Of a stretch of 64,000 bases of DNA, positions 23,851-35,917 are shown piece by piece. This stretch comes from Siphonodentalium dalli (taxonomy: Eukaryota; Mollusca; Scaphopoda; Gadilida; Siphonodentaliidae), in contig CP136067.1 of assembly GCA_032622095.1 (NCBI GenBank), positions 79,760,705 to 79,824,704 of the forward strand, read 5' to 3'. Below the pieces are notes generated by a model. The model did not search any database and had not been told where the DNA came from. It saw nothing but the letters and a program-made list of their open reading frames with translations. How positions within the stretch are numbered: position 1 is the first letter of the stretch; every line of letters starts with the position of its first letter. The position numbers were made by a program, and so were the translations under genes.

Positions 23851-26224
23851 TTTTTAGATTTAAATTCTTGCGCAATTTAACTAAAAAAAAACATTTTTAA
23901 ATGAGAAAAAAAAACATTGTCATTTACATTTTACTCCTTGCTCAATTTTTTTTTTTTTTTTTTTAATTAAAATTTTGAGAAATTAATTAGGTTATAACAA
24001 CATACTGACCATTGTAGTCTTCAGAGTCCCAGTCTTCTCCGTCTTTACAGTCTGTTGAGCGACCCCACAGTCATTGACTGTCTTGTTAATTACAACCTAT
24101 TCATGTCATTGCTTGCATCCTCCAAATATGATAACACCTTTATGTTCTCTCAAATGGACATGAATTATTTTACCCTTAATATTAAATATATGCAAACCAA
24201 TAAAGATAGTGTATCTCTTCCAGGCCACAATTACAACAACACCATCATATTTATAAAAGCCGATTTCAAGACCACAAATAGCTTTTTGTGAATAAAATGC
24301 AAATAAAACTGAAGATTGCGTACATTATTTTCTTTAAAGACATAATAAAGTGGTCTATTTCTGATGCAGCCATGCATAATGGACCTATCTGTACGTCCCG
24401 CCCACCTGTAGACTGCATGGTTACTGTTACTACGCACTACAAGCCATCTCAATTTCGCTATCTCTTCAGTGCTAAAATAGCTTCCGATGAGAAAGGACTG
24501 TGTTGTTAAATGCCATGTAACACGATAATATAGCTTCATTCTGAATATCACGATTTTCAAGATACCTTTGAGTGTATATATGCATCTTGTAAAAGTGACT
24601 GTCGTTAGATATAAACAAAAATAGAACCAGTTTAAAAAAAAAAAACCAGGTGTGATTGTTAGGCCACTTCCGATAACCAACAAAGATAGATGTTTACGAT
24701 GAATCAAACAGTGTAAATGAAGCCATTATGAAACTTCAATATCAAATAGCAAATTTAATATCGAAGCTATGCTAATGGTTCACACCTTGATGAAATAAAC
24801 CAAACGGCGGTGTACATGTGGTAAATAATCTATAATCCCTCTTTTGTCGAAATAAATATAACGATATCAGTTTACCATACCACGAGCGCCCTGAATGAAC
24901 CCTGGTGACATCAGGCCGGATGCAAAGGGTTATCAAATAATGGCCTTTTAAAATTCACATCCTATTTTGCCGTCAGTAAAGTACATTAAAGAAAACGCCA
25001 ACTATCATGGAGTCAGTTACATGTTGCCATGAGGCAACAATGGCACAAAGTGAACTTGTTCGGTGAAGGTTGCGTGTACATACACAGCGAAGCATGTGCG
25101 ATGTGTGAAATTTCGTGTAATTCACTTGGAAAACATCTGTTGATTCTCATTTACACGTACGTTGTCGGAGGAAGCTTTAGATTTTCAAATGGATTCAGTA
25201 AAACGTTCGCAGGAGATCCTACAGGTTAGTGTGAATAGCAGACATTTGAACTCAATATTACCACGATGTTATAACAGCAACAAATGTATACATTTATAAC
25301 GAAAAACACTTCACATAAAACACATACTCGCGGCACAATTAATATTCATAACGCATCATCGATCGGGACTACTATTTCCACGTTTTAGTTTGAAATCTGT
25401 TATATATAAATAGTGAAATTTAAATAACACTAGGATCCGAGTGTGGTCGTTGGCATTGTTTAATCCAGCGTAAACAGATGTCTTAGTTACTTTTTTATTT
25501 AGGAAACCGAACTAAAACATGTATAAATATTGTTCGTCACCCGGACATGTTCCCCATGCCCATTTCAACACCATTGTAGCTTTTTAAGACATATTTTGCT
25601 CTCGTGTTCGTAAATTCCCTATAGCTTACAATGGTAGTTAGGGACCCGCTTGTGGTGCGATTCATATCACTAGGCAGGCGTATGTCGCTTCCGGGTTTAA
25701 GCTATCGGCTCATTGGCTATAATTGAAATTGGGGTGGTACCTACAGATAGGTCCATTAGCTCTTAGTTAAAATGACATTGCCTTGATTGAGGGTGCCAAC
25801 AAGATAGAGTTCTCCCTCTTGGTAGATTTCTTTTCTAAAAATAGCCGTTTAGGCCCAAAAAATAAAGTTTTTTGATTCTCAGGCAATTTTTTTGGAGAAT
25901 CGATGAGGGAGCGAGGGTTTTATTTTAATTTTTAATTTTTGTTATGGGGATAATGCCCATAGTTAGCATGGGTTATTATGCCTTCCCAGGTTAAGAAAAT
26001 GTAAGGAGAACATTGTTGTGATATAAACTAATGTATTCCACTATAATAATTGGCCAATTATCACATTGTACTACCCGTATATCAAATCTGGAATAAAGAA
26101 TTACATAAATATATGACATTGTACTCTCCGTACATCATATAGGGATTTACCAGAATGATATATATGTACAATGAATATTTCAATTTACTGTTGTTGATAT
26201 ATTTGATATATGTATGTACCTTTT
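23851..26224 (+). other. Intron 6 segment without recognised content
   Basis: Poly-A/T stretches (23880-23970) precede AT-rich DNA. The 158-codon minus-strand frame at 24231-24707 is hydrophobic and low in complexity, and shows no domain. Around 25925-25985 'gggataatgcccatagttagcatgggttattatgcc' has inverted-repeat character (quoted here in parts: gggataatgccc / gggttattatgcc). Confidence 0.5.
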
Positions 26225-28020
26225 TATGTGTACCCATACCATGTATGGTACACATAATGCCGACGTCCGGATCAACCATCCGTCGTTCGTCCGTCCGTCT
26301 GTCTGTCTGTCTGTCCGTCCGTCTGTCCGTCTGTCCGTAGACACTTGCTATCCGATTCATTTACTTGAATATTTTTTATCGGATCTTGTTAAAATTTTAT
26401 GTGCATGTTTATGATGACACACTCCTCACCTGTATAGTTTTTGGTATCGATCGGTTGATCGGTTTAGAAATTATTAACACTTTGCATCCGCACATAGGCA
26501 TGAGCTATCCGATGCTGTAACCAAAGTATTTTTTGTCCGATTGTTTTCATATTTGATATGTAGGTTTATAATGACACACCCCTCACCTGTATAGTTTTTG
26601 GTATCGATTGGTTGATCGGTTTAGAAAATAATTAACCCTGCACACAAATGCTATCTGATGCATCTAAGTCAAACTGTTTTCTTCTGATATGCCTCATATT
26701 TCTTACCTAGGTTTTTCTTAGCACGTTCTTTATCTGTATGGTTTTTGGTATCGTTTAATTAACCCTTTTCAAACTTATGTTTACTTAGAACTCACGCAAG
26801 CTGCTATGACTCAAAACATTTTTCATCTGATCTACACCAAATTTGGTACATGTGGTCCTCACCCCGAAATACAGATCAAGTTCAAATTTGGGTTTGATCC
26901 GATATATTTTAACAGAGTTATGGCCCTTTATAATTCAAGTAATTTACTACCTATATGCCCTGTGGGAGTTTAAGACAAATGACTTTACACAGTAATCTGC
27001 TTTATTGGAATCAGAGAATGACACTGGATACTAACTGCTAAACCACTGGCTGCTCCCAGAGCTGTCAAATTTAAGTGTTGATGATTCTTTACTCCAGTTT
27101 GTGTGCAATAGTAATTTAACCCCCCCTGTTGAAACATGTTCATGGCATTAATACAAATAGTCCATTGTCCATTTGTAGGATGTTCTAGAGCATGGCTGTT
27201 CAGAGAATTGTTGTTTACAGAGACACTGTTGTCTTATCTTGAGAAAAAAATTAATCCACACATTAGTTCCATCATATGATGTCATTGAAAATGATTAACC
27301 CTCTCCACACATTATATGTTCATTCTCCTATTCTATGTCCAGGTTGATCGTGATCCACTTTTCACTTGCATGTATATCATGATTAAAATTAACCTATTCC
27401 ATAGACACATGATATCTGATAGGCAGATTTTAAATTATCTCTTTCGCCTTGGGCCAGGTTCACTAAGAATTTCTCTAAGCCACCAATTGAATATTCATCA
27501 TTTGAGGAAATATCTTATTTTGAAATTCCCTCTATTGCATTTGGGCTGCAGGATAATAATAATGGTTCTGGTATTCTTGAAGCTGACTTATTGGTCAAAT
27601 ATTTTTCACCCAATCACTTTTATAATCTCATTCAGGTTGATCGTGACACATTCTTCACGTGTATAGATTTTGGTATTGATTGAATGGTTTTGAGAATATT
27701 AACCCAACATTTAATAATATTTCTGCTGTTACAGACATTGTATCTTTCCAATGATCAGCTTAGAATAAAATTAACCATAGGTATACTGTACGCGATCCAA
27801 TGTTATGACTCTAATATTTTCAATTTGACCCTTCTCACATCTCTCCTTTAGTTATCTGATAATTCTATATTAAAATATTTTATATCCAACCATTATCAAT
27901 CATATTTAATATCAAGGTCTATACACCCCTCACTTATATAGATGTTCAGGTGTTTGTTGGTCTCTAATCTCAATCATCCCATAACTTTTACTATGCAGCT
28001 AACACAACAACATAATCTGT
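26225..28020 (+). repeat. Repeat array with 'accatgtatggt' hairpin head, (GTCC/GTCT)n and diverged cores
   Basis: The head hairpin (tgtgtacccataccatgtat ... ggtacaca) is followed by a 55-bp GTCCGTCTG microsatellite at 26285-26340. Cores follow near 26400 and 26560 (tataatgacacacccctcac, tagtttttggtatcgat, tggttgatcggtttagaaa), with weaker relatives near 26690, 27340, 27630 and 27920 showing 'ggttgatcgtgacaca'. Divergence grows with distance from the head. Confidence 0.6.
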
Positions 28021-29386
28021 TATGACTCAGGTTCCATTGTAAGAAGTAAATAAATAGAGTTATTATGATGTTAATATTGTAACTATTATATCTTTAACAG
28101 CTATGGTGCATCTGTCTGACTGTGGTTGGGCATAATTATCTTTATCAATCTATCACACATACATGTATCTCTGTTGGAGTGACCTAATAGGTTGAAATCG
28201 AATGTCATATCCATGTTCCTATTGTGTTTAAATGAGCAAGTTGCTCAATAAGTCTGATTCCACTATGAAACTAATAAATAATAGTACGCTGTGAATTGTT
28301 GATATTCTTGCACTCATAAAAAGATCGCTATCGCCAAGGTATGGGTTAAACATCTGCCGATTGTGATCGGCCTCTCGTTATGTTTACCTATATATCTATT
28401 TATATCTATCTATATACTTTAATATTTATCCATCTAAACTATAGTAACTATACATGCTAGCCATAAAAATCTCAGAATTGTTTACGAAAAGTGGGTTATC
28501 TACCTTGCCGAAATATTAGAACATTATATTCCGCCGTTCCGGTGCGTTTTGCGTCCGTAATTTCGTACACAGAGGTGATCGTTTAGCAACGTCCAATTTA
28601 TACCAACCCACCATTTGACTTAATAAACTTGGGGTTTATGCAGCTTGTGGTGACAAAATACCTGGTAGTTATCATTGCCTAGTGTCTGTTTTTGAATACC
28701 AACACATACACCATTGTATGTCTATCATATTCGATGTTTGAAACATAACTAATTTCTGTTTTCTAGTTTCCTATTTTCGTGTTATCATTTGACAGCATCG
28801 GTCAAAAATCGTAATAAATTGGTTCAACACAGGCCTTTTTTCCAGACGCGGCTATGCCCGAGAATCCAAAAACTTTTTTTTTTTGGCCTTACTGTCTTTT
28901 GTTAAATTTTAAATAAAATTTATATTGATAGAATCTTTTCTGGACAGGTATTGTCGATTCATATCTATTATCTTATACCCTGAAATCTACATAAAACTTA
29001 CTGGGAAGAGATGCACTATATCTTTAATCAGATAGAGTGAATATCAAAACATAGCTATGATAACAATTTTCAACAGAAAATATCACTATTTTACAGAGAA
29101 TTTGTCGGATACCTTTTACAAGGTCAAGTTACTGAAAGGACCTTAACACATATCACAGTTTTTTTATGGTTAACAAATCTAAAAGAAGATATATCGTTTG
29201 ATAATAACAAAAAATAAACCTAAAGCCAAATAAGTAAAAAAAATAGTATGTTCTGAGGTATGTCACCCGAAGAGGGACTCATAAAAAAAATCGTTATTTA
29301 CAAAATCGCCCAGAATTTTCCTACAGCTCAAAATTCAATCTTTCATTTATCCACAATGATAAATTTAAGGTAAAATGTATCAGATA
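28021..29386 (+). other. Intron 6 segment without recognised content
   Basis: AT-rich DNA. A short stretch near 29310-29350 (caatctttcatttatccaca) resembles one at 33250 (caatcttttatgtatccaca), so a dispersed repeat fragment is likely. No gene was seen. Confidence 0.5.
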
Positions 29387-29390
29387 TTAA

Positions 29391-29837
29391 AGATGTATAA
29401 TCCGAATTAATGCTCCCAAATTACTATTTCTTTGGCTTTGGGGGTAAAATATTTGATTTCGAGTTGAGGAACCCACCCATCAAAGCTCAGAGTGATCAGA
29501 TATAAATTTTTGAAATTTGTTATTTCCCGAGTTATGTAATTTTTGGTGGCCTGGCAAATATTCGTCAAGCCGACGGTCTCGGACCAAATTGCAGATGAAG
29601 ATGGATAACTCTAAAATCAAGTGGCTTTGGGTGTTAGATATTTGACAATCTGGCCAAATTTCGTTGAACAAAATGTTGATAAATAACACGTTTTGCAGCG
29701 TTTTGGGCAATTTTATACTATAGTTGTTTGTGGTTGGGATTATTTTTGGGCAATTAATCGATTGTAGCATTTCAAAATAATTTTTGTTGTTGTTGGAATC
29801 TGATGATATGGGGACCATCAAATCGGATTGAGTACCT
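29391..29837. mobile_element. TTAA-flanked non-autonomous element (piggyBac-type), copy 1
   Basis: TTAA at 29387-29390 and at 29838-29841 flank a 447-bp palindrome-like element. The right end is ttgagtacct; the left end is eroded (agatgtataatccg). The inner arms share 'attactatttctttggcttt' and 'gaggaaccca...catcaaagctcag' with the copy at 53697-54165. TTAA duplication is the hallmark of piggyBac-type insertion. The minus frame at 29480-29821 is an artefact of the element. Confidence 0.65.
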
Positions 29838-29924
29838 TTAATAACATATTATATAGACTGCTTGGAAAACTGTTGTATTTTATTCCATAAATTGGTCTAT
29901 ACATATATTAATTTGTATAATTTT

Positions 29925-31278
29925 TAGAGCTGAAACGGTTAGACGGTTAACCGGTTAGCATCCGGTTAGCGACGTAACCGGTTAGAAAAAAATGAACCGG
30001 ACGTAACCGCATCCCGTTGTCAGTTGAATGTGAACGTGAATAATCCTCAAAATATTAGGTTAAATGATGCAAAACTAATACTAAATGCTGTGTCACCTAT
30101 AGTAGAGTGCAATGCAAGCATTAATTGGTACACGCGGTAGTATCAGATACTTAGTAGCAATTCTCGAACTGTCTGGAAGTGTCGGCGACCTTCAATCAAT
30201 TCCGACCCTTTGAAGTTTTCTTCCGACAAAAGCACGTGTGCAGTCACTGTGTATCAAGTCTGAATGCACACAAGGAAGTGACAACGTAAAAGTGGCGTTG
30301 TGTGGCAATGCGTGCTTTCGTAACTTAATAGTTAATACTGCACGAAGCAACATGGATTCAAATTGGAATCACACCACGACATACTATATATAAAACTGTT
30401 TTACAGTGGGGTTTATAAAAACTATGTAAGTCGACAAAGTTTGAAGATTGAGATCAGCTGCACAATGTCTTCACTCTTCCCGTTCTTCCTCCCAGGACCC
30501 TGTTGTGATTTAATATGATCAATTCAATTGAGTGACCAAACAGACATCGTAGTTGAAGCAACCCAAAACTTCTTCAATAATCTTCCCTTTTATCAAGGAA
30601 ATTGATGCTCCATGCTACTCTGTAACTGGTTGTGCCTGTGGGACTAATTAACACTCAATTTGGCAGTAATTGCTATATGTTAAGTGATTGCATACTAAAA
30701 CCGAAACCGAAACCGAAACGTAAATTATATAACCTCCCAACACTAGTGTCCGCTATCATGATACCGACGAATAGCTCGAATACTGAATAGGACTGCGAGT
30801 CTGACCTAACTGACCTTCCTTTTTGTTCTCTAGTTATTACTTTCTTGTCTTTGTATATAATGCATTGGAGGATATACCAATGATGATAATGATATATTAC
30901 AGATCTTTAATATATAGTTTTGTTACTCGTTTTACCAATACCCATACTATTTTACTCGTTTTACAAATGCCCAAACATATGCTGATCACGGCAAATAAGC
31001 GATCTCCCCTGCCATTCACAAATTTCACTTGCTCATTCCCCATCACGAGAGCCAGCAAAAGAACAGTGAATGCGTGTTTTTGAATATCGTTAAATGTCGT
31101 GAATAAGGTCTTTATTTCAGCTACTACTTCTCACCTAGGTTTGTCCCTGGAGCATGGCATAATGTCGACATAATTAGTGTGAGAGAAGTCCGCTAGAAAT
31201 TTAGCGGTTAACCGGTTGAAATCCGGTTAACCCCGATGGTTAACCGGTTAGAAAAATGTGTCAACCGTTTCAGCTCTA
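29925..31278. mobile_element. hAT-type non-autonomous transposon (1354 bp, perfect 8-bp TSD)
   Basis: The ends are TAGAGCTGAAACGGTT and (mirrored) AACCGTTTCAGCTCTA, with a mismatch or two inside. ATAATTTT stands immediately outside both ends (29917-29924 and 31279-31286), an exact 8-bp target duplication as expected for hAT insertion. Subterminal 'ggttaaccggtta' motifs repeat at both ends and could be transposase-binding sites (inference). No hAT transposase motif was seen inside; the 86-codon frame at 30823-31083 is unrecognised. Confidence 0.85.
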
Positions 31279-31411
31279 ATAATTTTTGGGAAATATGAAA
31301 AGTCTTCCCTTCCTCATCATATTTTTATTTCTAATTGCCTGAGAACATAAGTATTTATTTTAAATGGACTAATATTAAATATGTCATTCACTGATCATTC
31401 TATAAATTCAG

Positions 31412-31600
31412 GTCAAGAACATACTATTTCTGCAAGTCAGCCGCAGGTGCCACCCAACTGTCTACCAGAGTATTTCTACCCTGGATTACTGCAACCCCCA
31501 CCACCACCTCCTCCCCCACAGCCTTCTTCCACCAATGAGAGACGAGACATGAGCGATGAGGAGGTGATTGACGAACCTGTTGTTGAAGGACCTAGTCTAG
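31412..31600 (+). CDS. FNBP4: FNBP4-like exon (proline-rich segment)
   Basis: The acceptor is taaattcag and the donor gtacga. It completes a Gly codon and encodes QEHTISASQPQVPPNCLPEY, then FYPGLLQ, eight consecutive prolines, QPSSTNERRDMSDEEV and IDEPVVEGPSL, ending in phase 1. The proline run could be a ligand for WW, SH3 or profilin-type domains, including the protein's own WW domain (inference). 'RRDMSDEEV' is a plausible acidophilic kinase site context. The open frame extends upstream past the acceptor to 31381, but the splice site and phase fix the start at 31412. Confidence 0.88.
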
Positions 31601-31932
31601 GTACGATTTAGAACCTTTTTAAGCAGACTACAAGTGAGCCATTTCTTTATAAAAAGATGTCCCATCCTATTTGAAACCAAATTAGTCAAATTATCCTGAG
31701 CTAATTTCCAGCTTACCAGGCGATTAAACAAGAATATTAATTGCAATCATTGTCATTTGCATTTTGAGGAATTGCTAAGTTAGGAAGCTTTGTCTTTCAT
31801 TATTTGGGAGAAAGTCGTCCCCAATTGGGAGATAGGGCGGAAATCTGGAAAATTAACATTTATGATAAACAGGAGATATAAAATGAGATTGAGGTGTTCT
31901 CTTATTCAGTGTGTAAACATCCTTTTTTTTAG

Positions 31933-32675
31933 AAGGTAGAGATGATCATGTCCAGTCTAGTTTCCATAGTGATGAGCAGAATTCACTCCCTGAGATAGTA
32001 GGAAGCAGTCAGCCACATATTATTGATGAGAGCAGCCAATCCACAGTTTCAAGTGAACGCTCGGTGCCGAGATCTCCAGACAAAAGTGATGATGATTCAG
32101 ATATGCAGCTCGACTCGGACATTCCACTAGCGAAATCTCCTCAGGATCCCAAATCGGCTGATAATATCAATGCGGATTCTCATTCTCTCGACGATAATCA
32201 GATGGATGGAGTTCAAAGTTCATCTTCCACTCAGAACATTGACACTGAGGAATCTCAGGAATCTGTCTTGGCTGCCGCAAAAATTGCTTATCTTTCTCAA
32301 AAAGTTAAAGGCGAGCCAAGAGAAACTCCAGAAAGTTCAGAGTTCGGGGTTCCTTTACTTCCTTACAGAAAAATCGAGACATTTGATGAGCCTTATAAGA
32401 AAGCGCCTGCAAAAAAATTCAATGCAGCTGAAATAGCTGCCTCTTATCTGTCTCGAAGCAGAGAAGCAGCAACTGCTAAACAAATTGCAAGTGATGCTGT
32501 TTTAAAATCAGAACCTAAGTACATAAACAATGATAAATCGCAGGCTGTGACAGAGTCACATGATCTGGCCCTGTCAGTGAAAACAGAGTCTGTTGATGAA
32601 GAGAAATGTGATTCGCCTGGCGCAGGGAAGATGGAAGGAATTGAGACTTTTAACAAGAGGAAAAAGAAGGATAAG
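31933..32675 (+). CDS. FNBP4: FNBP4-like exon (long acidic, Ser-rich region)
   Basis: This is the largest exon, 743 nt, between tttttttag and gtaagg; it begins with two bases that complete a Glu codon and ends in phase 0. The encoded ~248 residues are Ser/Asp/Glu-rich and probably disordered (VPRSPDKSDDDSDMQLDSD). Three psi-K-x-E sumoylation-type motifs occur: VKGE, LKSE and VKTE. An Ala-rich helix-prone stretch (AAEIAASYLSRSREAATAKQ) lies in the middle, and the exon ends in a basic cluster, FNKRKKKDK, that may be a nuclear signal. The intron before it is only 332 bp. This region is normally poorly conserved, so the assignment rests on phase and position. Confidence 0.85.
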
Positions 32676-32701
32676 GTAAGGCCAGATAACTAAACATAAT
32701 A

Positions 32702-32880
32702 CAGTAATGCTCTAAATAATCGACCCCTTAACCAGAGCAGAATTATGGGTAACTTTTCAGGATTTAGTCGGAAATATGGCTTGTTGCCATTCATCGGAAA
32801 GCTCTCGGCGAATATGTCCACCTTATGCTTGTCTGCGGCATCGTCACTCTCAGGGATTCTGGTGCGGTCCATAGTAGCTC
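32702..32880. mobile_element. Left half of pogo-like element joined to non-MITE sequence
   Basis: TA then cagtaatgctctaaataatc at 32700 starts the same left end as the MITE at 33026. The match runs to about 32810 ('gttgccattcatcggaaagc'), after which the sequence is unlike the MITE and no right end is found. On the minus strand this part opens MDRTRIPESDDAADKHKVD just after 'attgcag'. It may be internal sequence of a longer parent element (inference). It begins 26 bp past the exon donor. Confidence 0.5.
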
Positions 32881-33025
32881 TGCAATAAAGATGTTATATA
32901 TTCAATAAGCAAGAATTTTAAAATTAATTTGAAAAAGCAAGTAGCAAATATAGATAGTTCAGTTGTCATGAGGGCGAAACTCATACCAAATTTCATTCAG
33001 AACTGATAATCATGGCTGAGATATA

Positions 33026-33175
33026 CAGTAATTCCCTAAATAATCGACTCCTTAACCACAGCAGAACTATGGGTAATTTTTCATGAATGGCAACAAGCCA
33101 TATTTCCGACTAAATCCTGAAAAGTTACCCATAATTCTGCTGTGGTTAAGGGGTCGATTATTTAGAGCATTACTG
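33026..33175. mobile_element. 150-bp palindromic MITE, pogo/Tc1-like, TA duplication
   Basis: The ends cagtaattccctaaataatc and gattatttagagcattactg are inverted and flanked by TA at 33024-33025 and 33176-33177. Almost the whole element is self-complementary. It is the best-preserved of four family copies (with 11932, 32702 and 55092). Confidence 0.8.
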
Positions 33176-33842
33176 TATGTTCTCAGGCACTCTAAGAGGG
33201 TCTCATAAAATATTTTCTATTTGCAGAATTTTCCAAGAGTTCTAAAGTCAATCTTTTATGTATCCACAATTAGATTTCTGTTCAAAATATACTGGCTTGG
33301 AAATTTGTATGACCATGTTCCATAAACTGGTATGTGCAACCAAACTGTATGCAGGGTTTATTTCCCTTGATGACTCGAAGATCGCTGCCACCATTTTACC
33401 ATTTTACCCACATTTGGTGGACTTCTGCAATATTAATATATATACTAAGCAAACAGTCACATGTTGCCCTGATCAAGCACACAAATTTTACAACAAAATA
33501 TCAAACAAAGTTTGTGTAATTTTTCGTACATTATGTTTGGAAAACATTTCCACTAGAACCAAATAACTATTTTGTGCAATGTTTTGGTTCTCCGTTTATT
33601 TTATCAATGCAAATGTCTAAACGCACATGGACAATGACACGCATGTCAAATCAAATTCATGAATTCTAATTGGCTGCCATTTTGTTGAGTTGCACGCGAT
33701 ATTCATTCACAAGACTTAACCGCTTTAATTCTCTTTTCTCTCAATAATATTTTAGTGAGGAGGGAATTCTTCTCAAAACACATAGGACATTTGAATTTGG
33801 GGGGGGGGGGGATTCAAGTTTGCCATTGTTACTTGAAAAACC

Positions 33843-33955
33843 TGCGCTAAATATTAGAAAACCACAGGCAGTGACAGAGTCAGAAAGGAAGTATGATTGG
33901 TGCGCTCTGATGGAGAATGATGTGCAAAGAATATCTAGAATTCTTTAACAAAAAA
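33843..33955 (+). pseudogene. Possible relic duplicate of the 32.5-32.66 kb exon segment
   Basis: In intron 8, 'caggcagtgacagagtca' matches 'caggctgtgacagagtca' of the upstream exon with one mismatch, and the flanking 'gaaaggaagtatgattggtg' and 'attctttaacaa' resemble 'gaagagaaatgtgattcgcc' and 'acttttaacaa' in the same order with a ~36-base gap. It contains stops (e.g. in-frame TAA at the end), so it would not be coding. Confidence 0.3.
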
Positions 33956-34473
33956 TAAAAATAAAAAGTTGTTCTCCCTCTACATTTGTATCTATCATTA
34001 AGGTGGCATTGAGGTGGCCATCTTTTCCACCCTCAGTGATGTGTGATACAACAAAAGGGAATGACCATGAAAGGTTCTAACATGAATCAAGATGCTAGCC
34101 AACTTCAATTAGGATTATATCTTATTGGGACTGCTGTAGACAATGGTTCTAGAGTCAAACTGGGACATAGAGTTAATTAACTGAACAAAGCAGGTGTGAT
34201 ATACATCCGCAGACCTAATTAATTAGCCATTATGTCATTTACTGCCTTCAGGGAAATTAAGCTGCATTTAATCCTCATCAGGATTTCAATGGATGATCAT
34301 CAAAATAGTGTTATTTTCAGTGTGTTCGGTATTAAATCTAACCAAAAAATGCAAAGAATTTATAATTGTAGAAAAAATATTTCTAAAAACTAAATTAAAT
34401 CAAAGTGTAGTTGAATCCTTATGAAAATCATTAAAACAGAAAGCTAATCTTGTATGCTTACTGGTTTATTTAA

Positions 34474-34620
34474 AGATACGGGCGGCCTTCGCGGTGGGTA
34501 TTGCTGTTAAAATGCTGCTAAAACCGCCATAAACAGAAAGAATATTATATATATCGACAGATTCTGTTCTTATACCGATCATAAATATCGCGTACATTGC
34601 ATGTTATTGTCACGTTTGTA
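34474..34620 (+). repeat. Dispersed repeat shared with 55733-55866
   Basis: The motif series 'ttaaagatacgg', 'gcagtgggtat/gcggtgggtatt', 'gctgttaaaa', 'cagaaagaatatta', 'ataaatatcgc' and 'atgttattgtc' appears in the same order at both places, with moderate divergence. The two copies are in direct orientation. No ends were defined. Confidence 0.55.
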
Positions 34621-35917
34621 TGCTTTGTTAAGTAAACAAACATCGAAAACGTTACAGAACCATTTGTTTATAGACAAACACTCGGAACTACCAGATCGTC
34701 CAACGAAAATGATCCGTTGCGCTGTGGAAGGCAAAGATCAAATTATTGGTGCCATCAACAATCGCATTCAAATCACACCAAATTGTATTTTAATCGACCC
34801 ATTCTACCCGCTGTCAGTTCAAAATCCAGCTAATCCACATTACTTCATGATTGGGAAATGATTAGACAGAAAACGTGTACATCATATAATCGTTCTTGCA
34901 AAGAGATGAATATTTTTTCAATCCAGTTAGTATTTTCTCCTAACCTATGGTAACTACGTTACATACCAAATAAGGAATTTACTAAAAGTTTTGAAAGAAA
35001 TTGTCCAAAATTGCTTTAAAGACATAATATGGACTTGTTTGAGTGCGATAAACTTATAAATTAATACTCAGGCACTATGCCAACCTGGGGAATGTATCAT
35101 TCTACTATGATCACCGAAAATTTCAAATGAATCGACCATACCACTCCATAGAAAACATCATCTGAACTACGCTCAATTGTAAATATTTTCACCTCAATTT
35201 GGGACACAACAATCGGCGATAAACTAACGCAAACGATTTCGCCATCTAGAGTCATTTCATTTAGTTAATATATAAGAATGACGGTGTGTGTTGTCTATTT
35301 GGATTAATATTCATAATAAAATAACTACTTTGAGCAAGATTATTCTCCATATCTATTTGATCACCATACCAGAGTGTTTCACATCACTTTAATACTATAC
35401 TTTCCTGCAAAATAAACCTATACTTGCACCAGATGTCCATGTTTGATGAAATGAATCCATAAATTTGAGGGGTTAGCTTCAATTCTGGAAGTTTAGTTTC
35501 GGAAACATTTCCATCAATGTTGAAATTAGCCAACTCTTTGCTCCGAGAAGTTTTGTGACTGCTGTTGAAAAACGAAATGTACACATAAATGACTGGTGCA
35601 TTCTTTTGAACAAGCTATGGCCAAAATTATATATGGCAAGAAGCTCCACCAAAAGAAACTTTCTAACTGGGGGCCAAAAGGCCACATCGATTCAGGGGAG
35701 CGTTGTATTTCGTTGAAAAGCCTGGTGCCCTGAATGCTCGAATCTGCAGAAATAACGGACTGAATTCAAAAGTTTGAAGATGTTGCTTCTGACACTGGCT
35801 TTCGGGGTTGATACAAACCATCTCTATGTCAACTTAAGCTGTCATTTTTCAGAAGCCGAGGACTTCAAAAAGAGTTTTATACATCACATACTTAAAATCA
35901 TTGAATATGTTTTCCAG
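34621..35917 (+). other. Intron 8, 3' part
   Basis: The 86-codon frame at 34601-34861 is unrecognised and lacks any splice context. The minus frames at 35384-35685 show nothing. The acceptor for the last exon is gttttccag at 35917. Confidence 0.5.

Noticed and set aside
24231-24707. 158-codon minus-strand open frame, longest but one in the window
   Set aside because: Low complexity from an AT-rich and poly-A region, no domain, no splice or promoter context.
29480-29821. 113-codon minus-strand frame
   Set aside because: Lies entirely inside the TTAA-flanked palindromic element and is matched by its inverted arms, so it is not a gene.
34601-34861. 86-codon frame ending in a plausible polypeptide
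   Set aside because: Begins inside a dispersed repeat, lacks splice partners in frame with FNBP4, no domain recognised.
35774-35917. Upstream extension of the last FNBP4 exon
   Set aside because: Conserved sequence begins after the AG at 35917; using the AG at 35852 in phase 0 runs into a stop.
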